From the NCBI GenBank assembly GCA_938035125.1, contig CALHNS010000037.1:1-64000 (forward strand): 64,000 nt of DNA. The letters are read 5' to 3'. Made by a program: the position numbers and the translations under genes. This document shows positions 19,899 through 30,668 of this stretch, piece by piece. The first letter of the stretch is position 1. Every line of letters begins with the position of its first letter. The DNA is from an uncultured Granulosicoccaceae bacterium (lineage in GTDB: Bacteria; Pseudomonadota; Gammaproteobacteria; Granulosicoccales; Granulosicoccaceae). The notes beneath the pieces are model-generated. The model did not search any database. It was not told the origin of the DNA and saw only the letters and a program-made list of their open reading frames with translations.

Positions 19899-22111
19899 GC
19901 ATCGCCTCCTGTGACAACAATGCCACTTGGGTAAGGAAATCTTAACGTCATCATCGCCCCCCCTTGTTCACGATTGGATGCTTTTATGCTGCCACCGTGT
20001 TCTTCAACAATTTTTTTAACAATGGCCAAACCCAATCCAGTGCCTTTCGTTTTTGATGTAACGTAGGGCTCAAAAAGCCGCCCAAGATTATCGAGCTCAA
20101 AGCCAGGTCCTTGGTCTTCTACACGAATTTCCAGCTCTCGAAAGCTCGGTTGTCCGCGCTCAAGTGAGATGATACGCACTTGGGGGTGGGTTTGCTCTGA
20201 TTGAGACTCTAACGCGTTTTTGATCAGGTTATGAACCAATTGCCGTATTCTTGGCACATCCAACGGCAATTCGCGTACCTCTGGGCTCAGATCCAACTCA
20301 ATATGCACCCCCCTTGTGCCTTCATAGAGCTCCATTACCTCCTTTAGCAGGCTGTTAGGGTCAGTTTTGACTAAATTCAGTTGCGGGGTTGAAGCGTAGG
20401 CGGCGAAAGCATTCACCATCGATTTCAACGAATCCACCTGATTTTCAATAGTGGCCGTTAGCCTGCCCAGATGCTCAGTATCCTCGCCATTGAGTTTCTT
20501 AGAAAACTTACGCCTTAAGCGCTCGGCCGATAGCTGGATAGGGGTTAGTGGATTCTTGATTTCATGTGCTAAACGTCGAGCCACCTCGCTCCAGGCGGCA
20601 TCACGCTGAGCGCTGATCATGACGGTTATGTCATCAATAACCAATACCGTCCCCGACCCTTCCGACCCAGACCCTTCAAGCTCGGCCCCACGTACAAATA
20701 AAAATCGGCGACCAGACTCTGCCACCACATCCATCTCAGCCGACCAGTGTTTATGTTTCGTAGCCTTTGAACCTGACTCTAAAAACGACAGCACTTGATC
20801 GCAAAATTGACCCGTAAGATTTGAAATCTTCGCACCATCAGAAATTTTACGACCGGTTAAGCCTTGCAACTCATCGCCCAATATGGATATGGCCGCCGCA
20901 TTCACTGTATTAACCACTTGCTGTGAATCCAGTGTGATAACGCCAGAGGAAATTTGCCCCAGCACCGCTTGCAGGTAAGCTCGCTGACTTTCTAACTGCA
21001 GTTGGCTGGTTTGCGTTTTATCGCGCGCCTGCTCAAGTTGCAACGTCATGTAATTGAATGAGTGCACCAAATAGCCCAACTCATCGTTCTTACTTTTTTT
21101 ATAAATTCGCGTTTGTAAATTACCTTCAGCCACAGCGCGCGTACCTTCCACCAATTCGTGCACAGGCGACATCATTCGACGTGCTGCATAAAACGCAAAC
21201 CAAACCGCCATCATCACCGACAACAGCAACGCCAATGACAACGTTAAAATGGTGCTAAGCGTAATGGGTCGTCTTAGAAAAACTAACGAGCGATATTGTT
21301 GGTAACTGGTTTGAACACTTTCGGCTAACTTTGCTGATCGCGTTGCGATGGGGTAAAGCGCTTGTAGTACAGAATTTTCTTGGGTTGGATCATCGGATAA
21401 AACTGGCGTTACAACACGGATGTATAAATCATTTTGACCCACTGGATCGACACCCACGTAGCCGATGCCGCTTTTGGCGCGAGACACTAAATCATCATCA
21501 GGGCGCACTGGTTGCACATTGAGCTGATCACTTAAACCGGTGGAGGCTATGATGCGATTATTTGGGCCAATCAATGTCATTTCAGATGCCTCGCTATCGG
21601 CACTGAGCGCGTTCAATTCCACAACAGCCATGTTGTCAGAAACACCCACTAATTGATCAGCCACATTTAAGGTATCGCGTTGCAGTGTGCGCATTTGCAA
21701 ACCTAACGATTCACGACTGAGTTCCAGCGCATCATCTAAAGCCTGTTCAATTTCGATATCGAAGTAGCTGTTGATGTTAGCGCGTAAAAATCGAACCGAA
21801 AAGCTGTACACCAAGAGCACTGGAACCAACGCTAACACCACTGACAAAATAACAAACTTAACCGTTAAACGAGAACCTGCAACTTGCGCCCGCCACTCTT
21901 GCGTTAAACGCCAGCCGTTCAACACGATCAATGTGCCGATGAACAATAAGGCCAAGCCATTCGCCACCAATAAAAAGCTGTAGTACTGGCTGAACCGATC
22001 TAAGCGCAAAGCCATGGTGCCAAGCACGTACAAAGAGGCGATAAGCAGCACAAACAATAACGCCATCCACACAGCGCTTGTCATAGATCTTCGACTTAGG
22101 ATAGAGGCCAC
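19895..22111 (-). CDS. NtrY-like sensor histidine kinase
   Basis: N-terminal TMs, HAMP, PAS, H-box AHEIKNPLTPIQLSAERLRRK, G-box GPGFELDNLGRLFEPYVTSKTKGTGLGLAIVKKI. Confidence 0.94.
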   Translation of the reverse strand: MASILSRRSMTSAVWMALLFVLLIASLYVLGTMALRLDRFSQYYSFLLVANGLALLFIGTLIVLNGWRLTQEWRAQVAGSRLTVKFVILSVVLALVPVLLVYSFSVRFLRANINSYFDIEIEQALDDALELSRESLGLQMRTLQRDTLNVADQLVGVSDNMAVVELNALSADSEASEMTLIGPNNRIIASTGLSDQLNVQPVRPDDDLVSRAKSGIGYVGVDPVGQNDLYIRVVTPVLSDDPTQENSVLQALYPIATRSAKLAESVQTSYQQYRSLVFLRRPITLSTILTLSLALLLSVMMAVWFAFYAARRMMSPVHELVEGTRAVAEGNLQTRIYKKSKNDELGYLVHSFNYMTLQLEQARDKTQTSQLQLESQRAYLQAVLGQISSGVITLDSQQVVNTVNAAAISILGDELQGLTGRKISDGAKISNLTGQFCDQVLSFLESGSKATKHKHWSAEMDVVAESGRRFLFVRGAELEGSGSEGSGTVLVIDDITVMISAQRDAAWSEVARRLAHEIKNPLTPIQLSAERLRRKFSKKLNGEDTEHLGRLTATIENQVDSLKSMVNAFAAYASTPQLNLVKTDPNSLLKEVMELYEGTRGVHIELDLSPEVRELPLDVPRIRQLVHNLIKNALESQSEQTHPQVRIISLERGQPSFRELEIRVEDQGPGFELDNLGRLFEPYVTSKTKGTGLGLAIVKKIVEEHGGSIKASNREQGGAMMTLRFPYPSGIVVTGGDA

Positions 22112-22704
22112 ACGAACTCCTCACTTGCTAAACGCCAATCGGAATTAAACAGATGTTGTAATGGTAATGGCAAATATTGTTGATCAAGCGCAATGGAAAC
22201 AGAGGCGTTCTTGGCAATGGAAGAATCGGACAGGTCGGTTGAATTTTTTACCCAATCGGTAACATCCAATAAATTTAAACTTCCAAGCTCATCTAACGCT
22301 GATAATAACGAACGCGTATTCACGCTTTTGTCATCCTCCACCGAGTGCACTCGATAATGACGGGTAAGCTCGTAGTACACCAATCGAAATCGACGCTTAG
22401 CCGAAAGCAATACATCATCAGGCCAAAAATCGACAGGTTTTGTCACCTTAACGGAGACAATAAATTGTAACGGCACACCACTTTCTAAACCTAGTTGTAT
22501 GCGCGCTGGTAAATCAATCGTTGCCCGGCAATCAAACAGCCAGCGGTTATTCACCTCTCGTAGCACAGCACTTTGGATATCGATGCGTTCGGATTTTAAT
22601 CGTGCAGAATATCCAGACAATAACGCCACCGACCCCAACCCTGCAGCCGCTGTCAAACCAACGCCCACTAACATTTGCCGGCGACTGCGTTTAACCTCAG
22701 CCAT
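22096..22704 (-). CDS. DUF4390 domain-containing protein
   Basis: Position between ntrY-like and rsmB; signal/TM segment, NRWLFDCRATIDLPARIQLGLESGVPLQF. Confidence 0.75.
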   Translation of the reverse strand: MAEVKRSRRQMLVGVGLTAAAGLGSVALLSGYSARLKSERIDIQSAVLREVNNRWLFDCRATIDLPARIQLGLESGVPLQFIVSVKVTKPVDFWPDDVLLSAKRRFRLVYYELTRHYRVHSVEDDKSVNTRSLLSALDELGSLNLLDVTDWVKNSTDLSDSSIAKNASVSIALDQQYLPLPLQHLFNSDWRLASEEFVWPLS

Positions 22705-24007
22705 CGCCGTCTTTGGTTAACAAGGCATAAAAGAATCCGTCCATATCGTTCTCTCCAGGTAGCACTTGGTAGCCTACGGGTTGTGGATGCGCCCAAGGTA
22801 ACCCTTTTGGCGTTATGTCGCTTGCATCACGGTTAGCCAGCAGGAAACTACCCATCTGTTGAGTGTTTTCTTGCTTGAAAATGGAACATGTTGCATAAAG
22901 AAGATGACCACCTGGCGCAACGCATTGCCACAACGCATTCAATAATTCACTTTGCTGCTGGGCAAGGTTTTCAACATCTTCTTGCCAACGCGTATGTTTG
23001 ATGTCTGGGTGCCGCCGAATCACACCACTGCCTGTGCAAGGCGCATCCAACAACACAAAATCAAACGGTTTTTCATCCCACCATGCAGCAACATCACCTG
23101 CATCAACAGCTTTCGTGGTAGCACGATCCTGTAAAGACAAACGTTGCAAGGTATCGCTTACTCGCGCCAATCGATCCGCTGATTGATCTAATGCAACCGC
23201 ACGGCTATCAGCAAAAGCTTCAAGCAAGTAGGCAGTTTTCCCGCCTGGTGCTGAACAAGCATCTAAAAAATATCGAGGTTGAACATTTGCCCGTTCCAAC
23301 AAAGGCACAATCATTTGCGCTGCGGCGTCTTGCACACTCACCTGCCCTTGTGTAAATCCAGGTACCGCATGCACACCCATGGGTTCAACTAATGAGATGG
23401 CATCCGGTGCATAAGGATGCGCATCAGCGGATAACCCACTTTGATTAAATTGTTCTAAAGTGTCCTTGGCGTTAGAGGCCAAACGATTCACTCTTAACGT
23501 CATTGGCGCTCGGTGATTACCCCCTTCTAAAACATCGTCCAGCTGCTCTGGCCAATCTTTGTTTAGTTCATCAATCCACCATTCGGGGTAGGCATACTTC
23601 TCAGCACGGCCTAAGGTGCTGATATCCAGCGGTTGGCGCTGGGTGTTTCTAAGCACTGCGTTTACTAGTCCTTTTGCCCATTGACGCTTTAACCCTTTCA
23701 GAGCTTTTACACTTTCATTAACCGCCGTGTGCGCTGGTGTATTCATTAACGTCAGGTCTAAAACGCCTAGTTGCATTAATAAATACACATCAATATCTTT
23801 ATTGCGTAACGGCTTATCGAGCTTGGCATCAACCATCGCTTCCAGTTGAGTTGCCCAGCGCGCCCACTCAAAACAAACCGCTCGCAAGCGAGAACGTGCG
23901 TCCGGTGGTATTCGCTTTTCAGCATCAATTAATACGGTTGAAAACGATCGCCCATCGACTAAAACGGCGTGCATTGTTTGAACGGCTACCACACGAAAAT
24001 CAGCCAC
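22697..24007 (-). CDS. rsmB: 16S rRNA (cytosine(967)-C(5))-methyltransferase
   Basis: NusB-like N-domain; DACSAPGGKTAYLLE, LLDAPCTGSGVIRRHPDIK, YATCSIFKQEN. Confidence 0.95.
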   Translation of the reverse strand: MADFRVVAVQTMHAVLVDGRSFSTVLIDAEKRIPPDARSRLRAVCFEWARWATQLEAMVDAKLDKPLRNKDIDVYLLMQLGVLDLTLMNTPAHTAVNESVKALKGLKRQWAKGLVNAVLRNTQRQPLDISTLGRAEKYAYPEWWIDELNKDWPEQLDDVLEGGNHRAPMTLRVNRLASNAKDTLEQFNQSGLSADAHPYAPDAISLVEPMGVHAVPGFTQGQVSVQDAAAQMIVPLLERANVQPRYFLDACSAPGGKTAYLLEAFADSRAVALDQSADRLARVSDTLQRLSLQDRATTKAVDAGDVAAWWDEKPFDFVLLDAPCTGSGVIRRHPDIKHTRWQEDVENLAQQQSELLNALWQCVAPGGHLLYATCSIFKQENTQQMGSFLLANRDASDITPKGLPWAHPQPVGYQVLPGENDMDGFFYALLTKDGDG

Positions 24008-24953
24008 CGAATGTACGCCCTGTTAAATTCACACCACTGATAAAGTCACTGGCATCTATCGCTTTTTTACCAGGGCGCTGCAAACGGGTTAAATCAACCA
24101 CACCTTCGCCGGTTGCCACACTGACCACGTTGTTCTCTGTGGACACAATAGTTCCAGGCTCGACGCCCTTGTTTAATGTCAATTGAGACAAACGCGATGC
24201 GTGCAATCGAATGCGCTCGCCGTCTAATACACTCTCGGCAATAGGCCATCCCGCCAAACCCCTTATGGCGCGATCGCATTCAACAGCTCGTTTGGAAAAA
24301 TCGATAATAGCTTCCGCTTTATCCAGTTTGTGAGCGTAAGTCACGCCGGTTTCGGGTTGAGCAACCGCTTTAACATCGCCCTGACACCAAGGGGTTAGCA
24401 CATCCACTAACGCCTTAGCTCCAAGACGTGCCAACTCATCATGTAACTGTGGTGTTGTATCGGTTGACTGAATGGGCAAGCTAACGTGCGACAACATATC
24501 GCCCGTATCGAGCCCTTCATCCATACGCATGATGGTAACCCCAGTTTCGGTATCCCCTGCCATCACGGCTCGGTGAATAGGAGCGGCCCCTCGCCAACGT
24601 GGCAGTAAAGAGCCATGGATATTTAAACAACCCAGTGCGGGCAGATCTAACACCGCTTTTGGCAGTAGCAGTCCGTAGGCTGCCACAACTAATACATCTG
24701 GCGACCAATCCAGCAACGCATCCATTGATCCTGCTGCTTTAAATGACTGCGGTTGATCCACCGCAATGCCATGCTCTATAGCCAATTTCTTGACAGGCGA
24801 TGCAGTCAACTTTCGCCCACGTCCAGCAGGACGATCAGGCTGGGTCAAGACCCCAACAACAGAATGCTTCGACGCAATGAGATGGGCCAGCGCCTCGCAT
24901 GCAAACTCCGGTGTACCAGCAAATGCCACCCGAAGTGCATTGCAATCAGTCAT
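24000..24953 (-). CDS. fmt: Methionyl-tRNA formyltransferase
   Basis: [31 protein letters not shown]. Confidence 0.97.
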   Translation of the reverse strand: MTDCNALRVAFAGTPEFACEALAHLIASKHSVVGVLTQPDRPAGRGRKLTASPVKKLAIEHGIAVDQPQSFKAAGSMDALLDWSPDVLVVAAYGLLLPKAVLDLPALGCLNIHGSLLPRWRGAAPIHRAVMAGDTETGVTIMRMDEGLDTGDMLSHVSLPIQSTDTTPQLHDELARLGAKALVDVLTPWCQGDVKAVAQPETGVTYAHKLDKAEAIIDFSKRAVECDRAIRGLAGWPIAESVLDGERIRLHASRLSQLTLNKGVEPGTIVSTENNVVSVATGEGVVDLTRLQRPGKKAIDASDFISGVNLTGRTFGG

Positions 24954-25452
24954 CCTGTTCTCGAGCCTGCTTTAGTAGGGTCTTTCGAATTCGATTGCGC
25001 TTCAAAGTGGATAAGTAATCGACAAATAATTTTCCTTCCAAATGGTCGACTTCGTGCTGAATACAGGTGGCAAGCAGGCCATCTGCGCTTAATTCAAAGG
25101 GATTGCCGTCTCTTCCTAAGGCTTTTATATGAACCTCTGCAGGTCTTTTGATCGTTTCGTACACGCCAGGAATACTTAAACACCCCTCTTGGGCTTCCAA
25201 TTCGCCATGCGATTCGGTTATTTCGGGGTTGATTAATACCAACGGTGAATCGCACTCTTCGGACACATCAATCACAACCACCCGCTCGTGTACATTGATT
25301 TGAGTGGCGGCTAAACCAATTCCTGGCGCGTCGTACATGGTTTCCAGCATATTGCCCACAAGCTCATCGATGCGCCCATCTATGTTGGCGACGGGACTAG
25401 CAACTTTACGGAGCTGGGTATCGGGGAACAACAGAATAGGCATTGTAGACAC
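24946..25452 (-). CDS. def: Peptide deformylase
   Basis: [37 protein letters not shown]. Confidence 0.97.
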   Translation of the reverse strand: MSTMPILLFPDTQLRKVASPVANIDGRIDELVGNMLETMYDAPGIGLAATQINVHERVVVIDVSEECDSPLVLINPEITESHGELEAQEGCLSIPGVYETIKRPAEVHIKALGRDGNPFELSADGLLATCIQHEVDHLEGKLFVDYLSTLKRNRIRKTLLKQAREQDD

Positions 25453-25618
25453 GGCAGAGGGGCTCTTAAAAACAGGCTTTCGTTATCGGTTTTCGATGAC
25501 AATTCTACCAGCGTCGGCTGAACCCTTGCGAAAAGGCATTGCCCTTGCATAACAGCTTCTATGTAGGTGCGCCCGAAAGTCCTGGCCACCGTGGAAACTG
25601 TAACGGAGATAGCCGAAT

Positions 25619-26815
25619 ATGGCGAACCTAGCTCTCATCAAAGTCAGCCGAATGGTCATTGCGGCCAGTTTGACCGCTGCAATCACAGCGTGTGCGTCCG
25701 GAAGCGACGCCCCTAGATTGGGTGCTGCGAACCCGGTTGACTTCCCCAGCGCCGGTGGCGGAGACATCGAATACAAAGGTGAATACCCAACCGCTTTCGT
25801 TGATCAATCAGATCTCAACCCTGAGGCACCTCAGTCATACACGGTTAAAAAAGGCGATACGCTTTGGGATATCTCAGGCCGCTTTTTAACTGGCGCTTGG
25901 AAATGGCCTCAAATTTGGGACTACAACCCCCAAATTCAAAACCCCCATCTCATCTACCCTGGTGACAAGCTGTTCTTAACCTACGTTAACGGCCAACCGA
26001 CCCTTTCGCTGGTTCGAAACGGTCAAAGCGTGGGTAACGGCGGTTTGGGCTCTTTACGCAGCAGCGGTAACGCCACTCGCTTATCACCAAAAATTCGCAT
26101 TGAATCTTTACAAGAAGCCATCCCAACCATTCCAGGCGATGCTATTGAGCAATTTTTAGTTCGCCCAAATGTGGTTTCAAGCGGGCAACTTCGATCGGCT
26201 CCTTACGTGGTCGGAAACGAAGGTGGCCGATTAATGAGCTCAATGGGTCAAGAAATCTTCGTGCGCGGTGATGTTGATCATAGCCAATCCAAATTCGGCA
26301 TTTTCCGCAAAACCAAATCGCTACGCGACCCTCAGAGCGGTAAATTCATTGGTTTCGAAGTGATTCACGTTGCTGAAGCCAAATTACTGAACGTGGGTGA
26401 CCCATCGACCATGGTGATCACATCCGGATCTCGCGAAACCATGACAGGTGATGTGTTATTGCCTTCTACTGACGTCGGTATGGTGCACACATATACCCCT
26501 CGCATGCCTCCATTGAAGGGCGAAGGTCGAATCGTCTCATTAGTTGATGCGCTTAGCCAATCAAGCCGTGATCAGGTGATTGTGGTTAACTTAGGTGAGA
26601 AAGTGGGAATTGAAGTGGGTGATGTGCTGGCCATTGAAACTCGTGGCCAATCCATCATCGACCGCCACGGCCGCCGCGCATACGATCGGGTCAAAACGCC
26701 AAACAAACGAACTGGCGTTGTGATGATCTTCCAAACCTTTGATGATGTAAGCTATGGCTTGGTTATGGAGTCGAATCGACCGGTTCACCGAAACGACATC
26801 ATTACCGGTATTTAA
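25619..26815 (+). CDS. LysM peptidoglycan-binding domain protein
   Basis: YTVKKGDTLWDISGRFLTGAWKWPQIWDYNPQIQNPHLIYPGDKLFL; lipobox-like AAITACASG. Confidence 0.92.
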   Translation: MANLALIKVSRMVIAASLTAAITACASGSDAPRLGAANPVDFPSAGGGDIEYKGEYPTAFVDQSDLNPEAPQSYTVKKGDTLWDISGRFLTGAWKWPQIWDYNPQIQNPHLIYPGDKLFLTYVNGQPTLSLVRNGQSVGNGGLGSLRSSGNATRLSPKIRIESLQEAIPTIPGDAIEQFLVRPNVVSSGQLRSAPYVVGNEGGRLMSSMGQEIFVRGDVDHSQSKFGIFRKTKSLRDPQSGKFIGFEVIHVAEAKLLNVGDPSTMVITSGSRETMTGDVLLPSTDVGMVHTYTPRMPPLKGEGRIVSLVDALSQSSRDQVIVVNLGEKVGIEVGDVLAIETRGQSIIDRHGRRAYDRVKTPNKRTGVVMIFQTFDDVSYGLVMESNRPVHRNDIITGI

Positions 26816-26827
26816 TATCCTGCGAAC

Positions 26828-28087
26828 ATGATGTTTTCGCAGGCCAACCCCTGCGGAGACATCATGGACGATGGACAAACCCCGTGGCTGCGCCTTGCGC
26901 TTTGCCCACAAACCCCAGCCTCGCTAGTTCGCGAGCTACTGTATTCCCCAGCTGAATCCCGACAGCTCATCAACCAATCGTTACGCCTGTGGTTAGAACA
27001 GATTAGCCAATCCTCAGGCCCCTCAACACCTGCCAAGCACCAGCTATCTCTAAAGCTACCCGACGATTTTAAAGAAGACACGGCGTGGCAGAAACTTGAA
27101 AAAGCCCTTCAAAGCCCGGCAGTTGAAAAAAGGATAGCAACCGTTCGATCGTGGCAAGCTAAAGGCCCCGACCGGCACGTTCTCACCCCGGCGCATCCGG
27201 CTTGGCCTAGCCAACTGCATACCCTGCCCGACCCGCCCGTGGTTCTCTATATTCATGGCGACCCCACTCTTCTTGCGATGGACCAGATCGCTATGGTGGG
27301 CGCGCGTAAATCCACAGTTGATGGCAAACGCACAGCATTCGACTTAGCCCAAGGTCTCTCCGAACACGGCTGGCTGATCACCAGCGGGCTGGCACTGGGA
27401 ATCGATTCTGAAGCCCACAAGGGCTGCCTGCAAGGTGGTTCACCCACGGTAGCCGTAATGGCAACCGATGCCACACAGATTTATCCAAAATCCAATCGTT
27501 CGCTGGCCAAAAGAATTTTGGACAATCAGGGCTGCCTGATAACCGAAACCCCGCTGGGCATGCCACTGAAACGTTATTGCTTCCCCAGGCGCAATCGGCT
27601 GATATCAGCCTTGTCACAAGGGGTTGTGGTCATCGAAGCCGCCCTCAAGAGCGGCACCATAACCACGGCCAAACACGCCGCAGATCAAGGCCGAGAGGTG
27701 ATGGCGGTGCCAGGTTCTGTTAGAAACCCTAATGTGAGCGGCTGTCATGAACTTATTCGAGACGGCGCAGCCCTAGTCACAACAGCCTCGGATGTAATGA
27801 GTTGCTTGCGCCCTTGCAAAAATGATCTAACCACAAGAAGAGTAAGAAAAAAAGTTGGGGATGCGGCACAATCCGCCCAAGATTGTTTGCCATTGGCCTC
27901 AAATCACGGGACCGATTCCGAACAAGTGGCTACACTGCTAGAAGCGATGGGGTACGATGCCGCGCCGCTAGAGAGCTTAGCGGTGCACACTGGATGGGGT
28001 GCGGCTGAACTAGTTACCTTGCTGACGCAACTGGAATTGCAGGGCAAAGTCACAAGAGATTTAGCAGGCAGGTACAGCCGTTGCTAG
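26828..28087 (+). CDS. dprA: DNA-processing protein DprA
   Basis: MVGARKSTVDGKRTAFDLAQGLSEHGWLITSGLALGIDSEAHKG; FPRRNRLISALSQGVVVIEA; C-terminal winged-helix region. Confidence 0.95.
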   Translation: MMFSQANPCGDIMDDGQTPWLRLALCPQTPASLVRELLYSPAESRQLINQSLRLWLEQISQSSGPSTPAKHQLSLKLPDDFKEDTAWQKLEKALQSPAVEKRIATVRSWQAKGPDRHVLTPAHPAWPSQLHTLPDPPVVLYIHGDPTLLAMDQIAMVGARKSTVDGKRTAFDLAQGLSEHGWLITSGLALGIDSEAHKGCLQGGSPTVAVMATDATQIYPKSNRSLAKRILDNQGCLITETPLGMPLKRYCFPRRNRLISALSQGVVVIEAALKSGTITTAKHAADQGREVMAVPGSVRNPNVSGCHELIRDGAALVTTASDVMSCLRPCKNDLTTRRVRKKVGDAAQSAQDCLPLASNHGTDSEQVATLLEAMGYDAAPLESLAVHTGWGAAELVTLLTQLELQGKVTRDLAGRYSRC

Positions 28088-28121
28088 ATTCTGACATCAA
28101 CAAAGGGTACCCAATTCGCTC

Positions 28122-30626
28122 ATGAGCAAAAATCTCGTCATTGTCGAATCACCGGCCAAAGGCAAGACCATAGAGAAGTACCTAGGTAAGGACTTTAAAG
28201 TGCTTGCCTCATATGGCCACGTTCGCGATCTCATCGCTAAAGACGGCGCTGTTGACCCCGACAACAACTTCGCGATGAAGTATCAAGTTATCGAGCGCAA
28301 CGAAAAGCACGTTAACGCGATTAAAAAGGCCTTGAAAAAAGCCGACACACTGATGCTCGCAACTGACCCGGATAGAGAGGGTGAGGCCATCAGTTGGCAT
28401 TTGGTCGAGCTATTAAAAGAGATTGGGGCGCTTGACGGAAAACAAGTGGTTAGAGTGGTCTTCCACGAAATAACCAAACGTGCTGTTCAAGATGCGGTGG
28501 ATAACCCACGCGAGTTGGGTACAGATCTTATCAACGCACAGCAAACTCGCCGCGCATTAGATCATTTAGTTGGCTTTAAGCTCTCGCCACTGTTATGGCG
28601 AAAAATTCGTGCAGGCCTATCGGCAGGTCGTGTGCAAACCCCGGCCCTTCGAATGATCTGCGAACGTGAAGATGAAATCGAAGCGTTTGTGCCGCAAGAG
28701 TATTGGAACATTGTGGCAGACCTTGAAAAAGAATCGCAGCCGTTCACCGCTCGGTTATCTTTACTAAACAATGAAAAAGTAAAGCAATTCACCGTAACGA
28801 ACGGTGATCAGGCCAATGAAGCCAAAGCCTTGCTGGATAAGCATGCCAATGGGAAATTAAAAGCATTAAAGGTTGAAAAGAAACAACGAAAGCGTAACGC
28901 ATCAGCCCCATTCACCACATCGACCATGCAGCAAGAAGCCAGTAGAAAACTGGGTTTTGGCGCGCAGCGCACCATGCGTATTGCGCAAAAGCTTTACGAA
29001 GGCATGGATGTTGGCGAAGGCGTTATGGGCTTAATCACCTATATGCGTACCGACTCCATCACTTTGTCGCAAGATTGTATCGACGAGCTGCGCGAGCTAA
29101 TTCCTCAACGTTTCGGTAAAGACTACTTGCCAGAAACGGTGAACACCTACAAAAACAAATCGAAGAACGCGCAAGAGGCGCACGAAGCCATTCGCCCAAC
29201 GTCGGTTATGCGCGCTCCAGATGAAATGCGTAAATACCTCGACCCTGATCAATACAAGCTTTACAACTTGATTTGGAAACGTACCGTTGCCAGCCAAATG
29301 ATTCACGCCACCATCGATCAAGTCGGTGTCGATTTAGGTTGTGGTGAGGGCAATCAGTTTCGCGCCAATGGCTCCACCGTTCGCTTTCCAGGTTTTATGA
29401 AAGTGTACAAAGAAGATGTGGACGACAAAAAAGCGCAAGACGATGACGACAAGATGTTGCCTGAGATCAAAGAAGGCGATGAAATTCCTTTAAAAGAAAT
29501 TATCTTATCGCAGCACTTTACTGATCCTCCGCCAAGGTTTTCAGAAGCAAGCCTTGTAAAAACACTAGAAGAATTCGGTATTGGCCGCCCTTCCACCTAC
29601 GCATCGATCATCTCAACGCTGCAACATCGAGAGTATGTTGAAATTGAATCGCGCCGGTTTTTCCCTACGGACACGGGGCGTGTGGTTAGTAACTTCTTAT
29701 CTAAGCATTTTGATAAGTACGTAAGCTATGACTTCACCGCCCAATTAGAAGATGAACTGGATGCCATCTCGCGTGGTGAAAAAGATTGGATTCCCATCCT
29801 AGGTGAATTCTGGAAACCGTTTATCGACACAGTGGAAGATAAGCTTGAAAACGTATCGCGCGATGAAGCGGTGCAAGCGCGCGAACTGGGCACTGATCCT
29901 AAATCAGGCAAACCTGTGTCTGTAAGAATTGGTCGATACGGTGCATTTGTGCAAATTGGCACACGCGATGATGAGGACAAACCTAAGTTTGCAGGTCTTC
30001 GCCCTGGCCAGCGAATGAACACCATTACCTTTGAAGAAGCCATGAAACTGTTCGATTTACCTCGAACGCTAGGCGAATCCCCCGAAGGTGAAAAGATTTC
30101 AACCAGCATTGGACGTTTTGGCCCCTATGTAAAGTACGACAGTAAATTTGTCTCCATCAAAGACGATGACCCCTACACCATTACGCTAGAACGCGCACTT
30201 GAAGTGGTAGCGGAGAAGAAGATCGCCGATGCCAATAAATTGATAAAGCACTTTGAAGAAGAAGGCGTGCAAATTTTAAATGGTCGCTGGGGGCCTTACA
30301 TCACCGATGGCAACAAGAACGCCCGCATTCCAAAGGATCAACACGAAACCGCTAAAGACTTAGACCTTGCAACGTGCTTAAAAATGTTGGCAGAAGCCCC
30401 TGAAAAGCGCGGTAAAAAGAAAGCCGCTGCTAAAAAAGCAGCCGCCAAAAAATCTGCGTCTAAGAAAAAGGCTAGCGCCAAGAAGAAAGCTAAGAAAAAG
30501 TCAGCTTCTAAGAAGAAGGCTAAGTCTAAGAAAAAAGCTGCCTCTAAAAAGAAAGCCACCGCTAAGAAAAGTGCTTCTAAGAAGAAGGCTGCCACCAGTA
30601 TTGCTGCAGAATCTAAATCGGATTAG
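28122..30626 (+). CDS. topA: DNA topoisomerase I (type IA) with Lys-rich C-terminal tail
   Basis: LVIVESPAKGKTIEKYLG, ATDPDREGEAISWHL, GLITYMRTDS, FGIGRPSTYASII; Lys/Ala/Ser tail. Confidence 0.97.
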   Translation: MSKNLVIVESPAKGKTIEKYLGKDFKVLASYGHVRDLIAKDGAVDPDNNFAMKYQVIERNEKHVNAIKKALKKADTLMLATDPDREGEAISWHLVELLKEIGALDGKQVVRVVFHEITKRAVQDAVDNPRELGTDLINAQQTRRALDHLVGFKLSPLLWRKIRAGLSAGRVQTPALRMICEREDEIEAFVPQEYWNIVADLEKESQPFTARLSLLNNEKVKQFTVTNGDQANEAKALLDKHANGKLKALKVEKKQRKRNASAPFTTSTMQQEASRKLGFGAQRTMRIAQKLYEGMDVGEGVMGLITYMRTDSITLSQDCIDELRELIPQRFGKDYLPETVNTYKNKSKNAQEAHEAIRPTSVMRAPDEMRKYLDPDQYKLYNLIWKRTVASQMIHATIDQVGVDLGCGEGNQFRANGSTVRFPGFMKVYKEDVDDKKAQDDDDKMLPEIKEGDEIPLKEIILSQHFTDPPPRFSEASLVKTLEEFGIGRPSTYASIISTLQHREYVEIESRRFFPTDTGRVVSNFLSKHFDKYVSYDFTAQLEDELDAISRGEKDWIPILGEFWKPFIDTVEDKLENVSRDEAVQARELGTDPKSGKPVSVRIGRYGAFVQIGTRDDEDKPKFAGLRPGQRMNTITFEEAMKLFDLPRTLGESPEGEKISTSIGRFGPYVKYDSKFVSIKDDDPYTITLERALEVVAEKKIADANKLIKHFEEEGVQILNGRWGPYITDGNKNARIPKDQHETAKDLDLATCLKMLAEAPEKRGKKKAAAKKAAAKKSASKKKASAKKKAKKKSASKKKAKSKKKAASKKKATAKKSASKKKAATSIAAESKSD
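30412..30600 (+). repeat. Low-complexity K/A/S codon repeat encoding the TopA C-terminal tail
   Basis: GKKKAAAKKAAAKKSASKKKASAKKKAKKKSASKKKAKSKKKAASKKKATAKKSASKKKAA. Confidence 0.95.
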
Positions 30627-30668
30627 ATCGCTCTTAAGAAAAGTGAGCGCATTGTTTGTAGAACCTAC

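Noticed and set aside
30338-30595. 85-aa minus-strand ORF rich in Leu/Phe/Ala
   Set aside because: Antisense of the Lys/Ala-rich topA tail; its apparent membrane-like composition is a by-product of complementing AAG/AAA/GCT codons.
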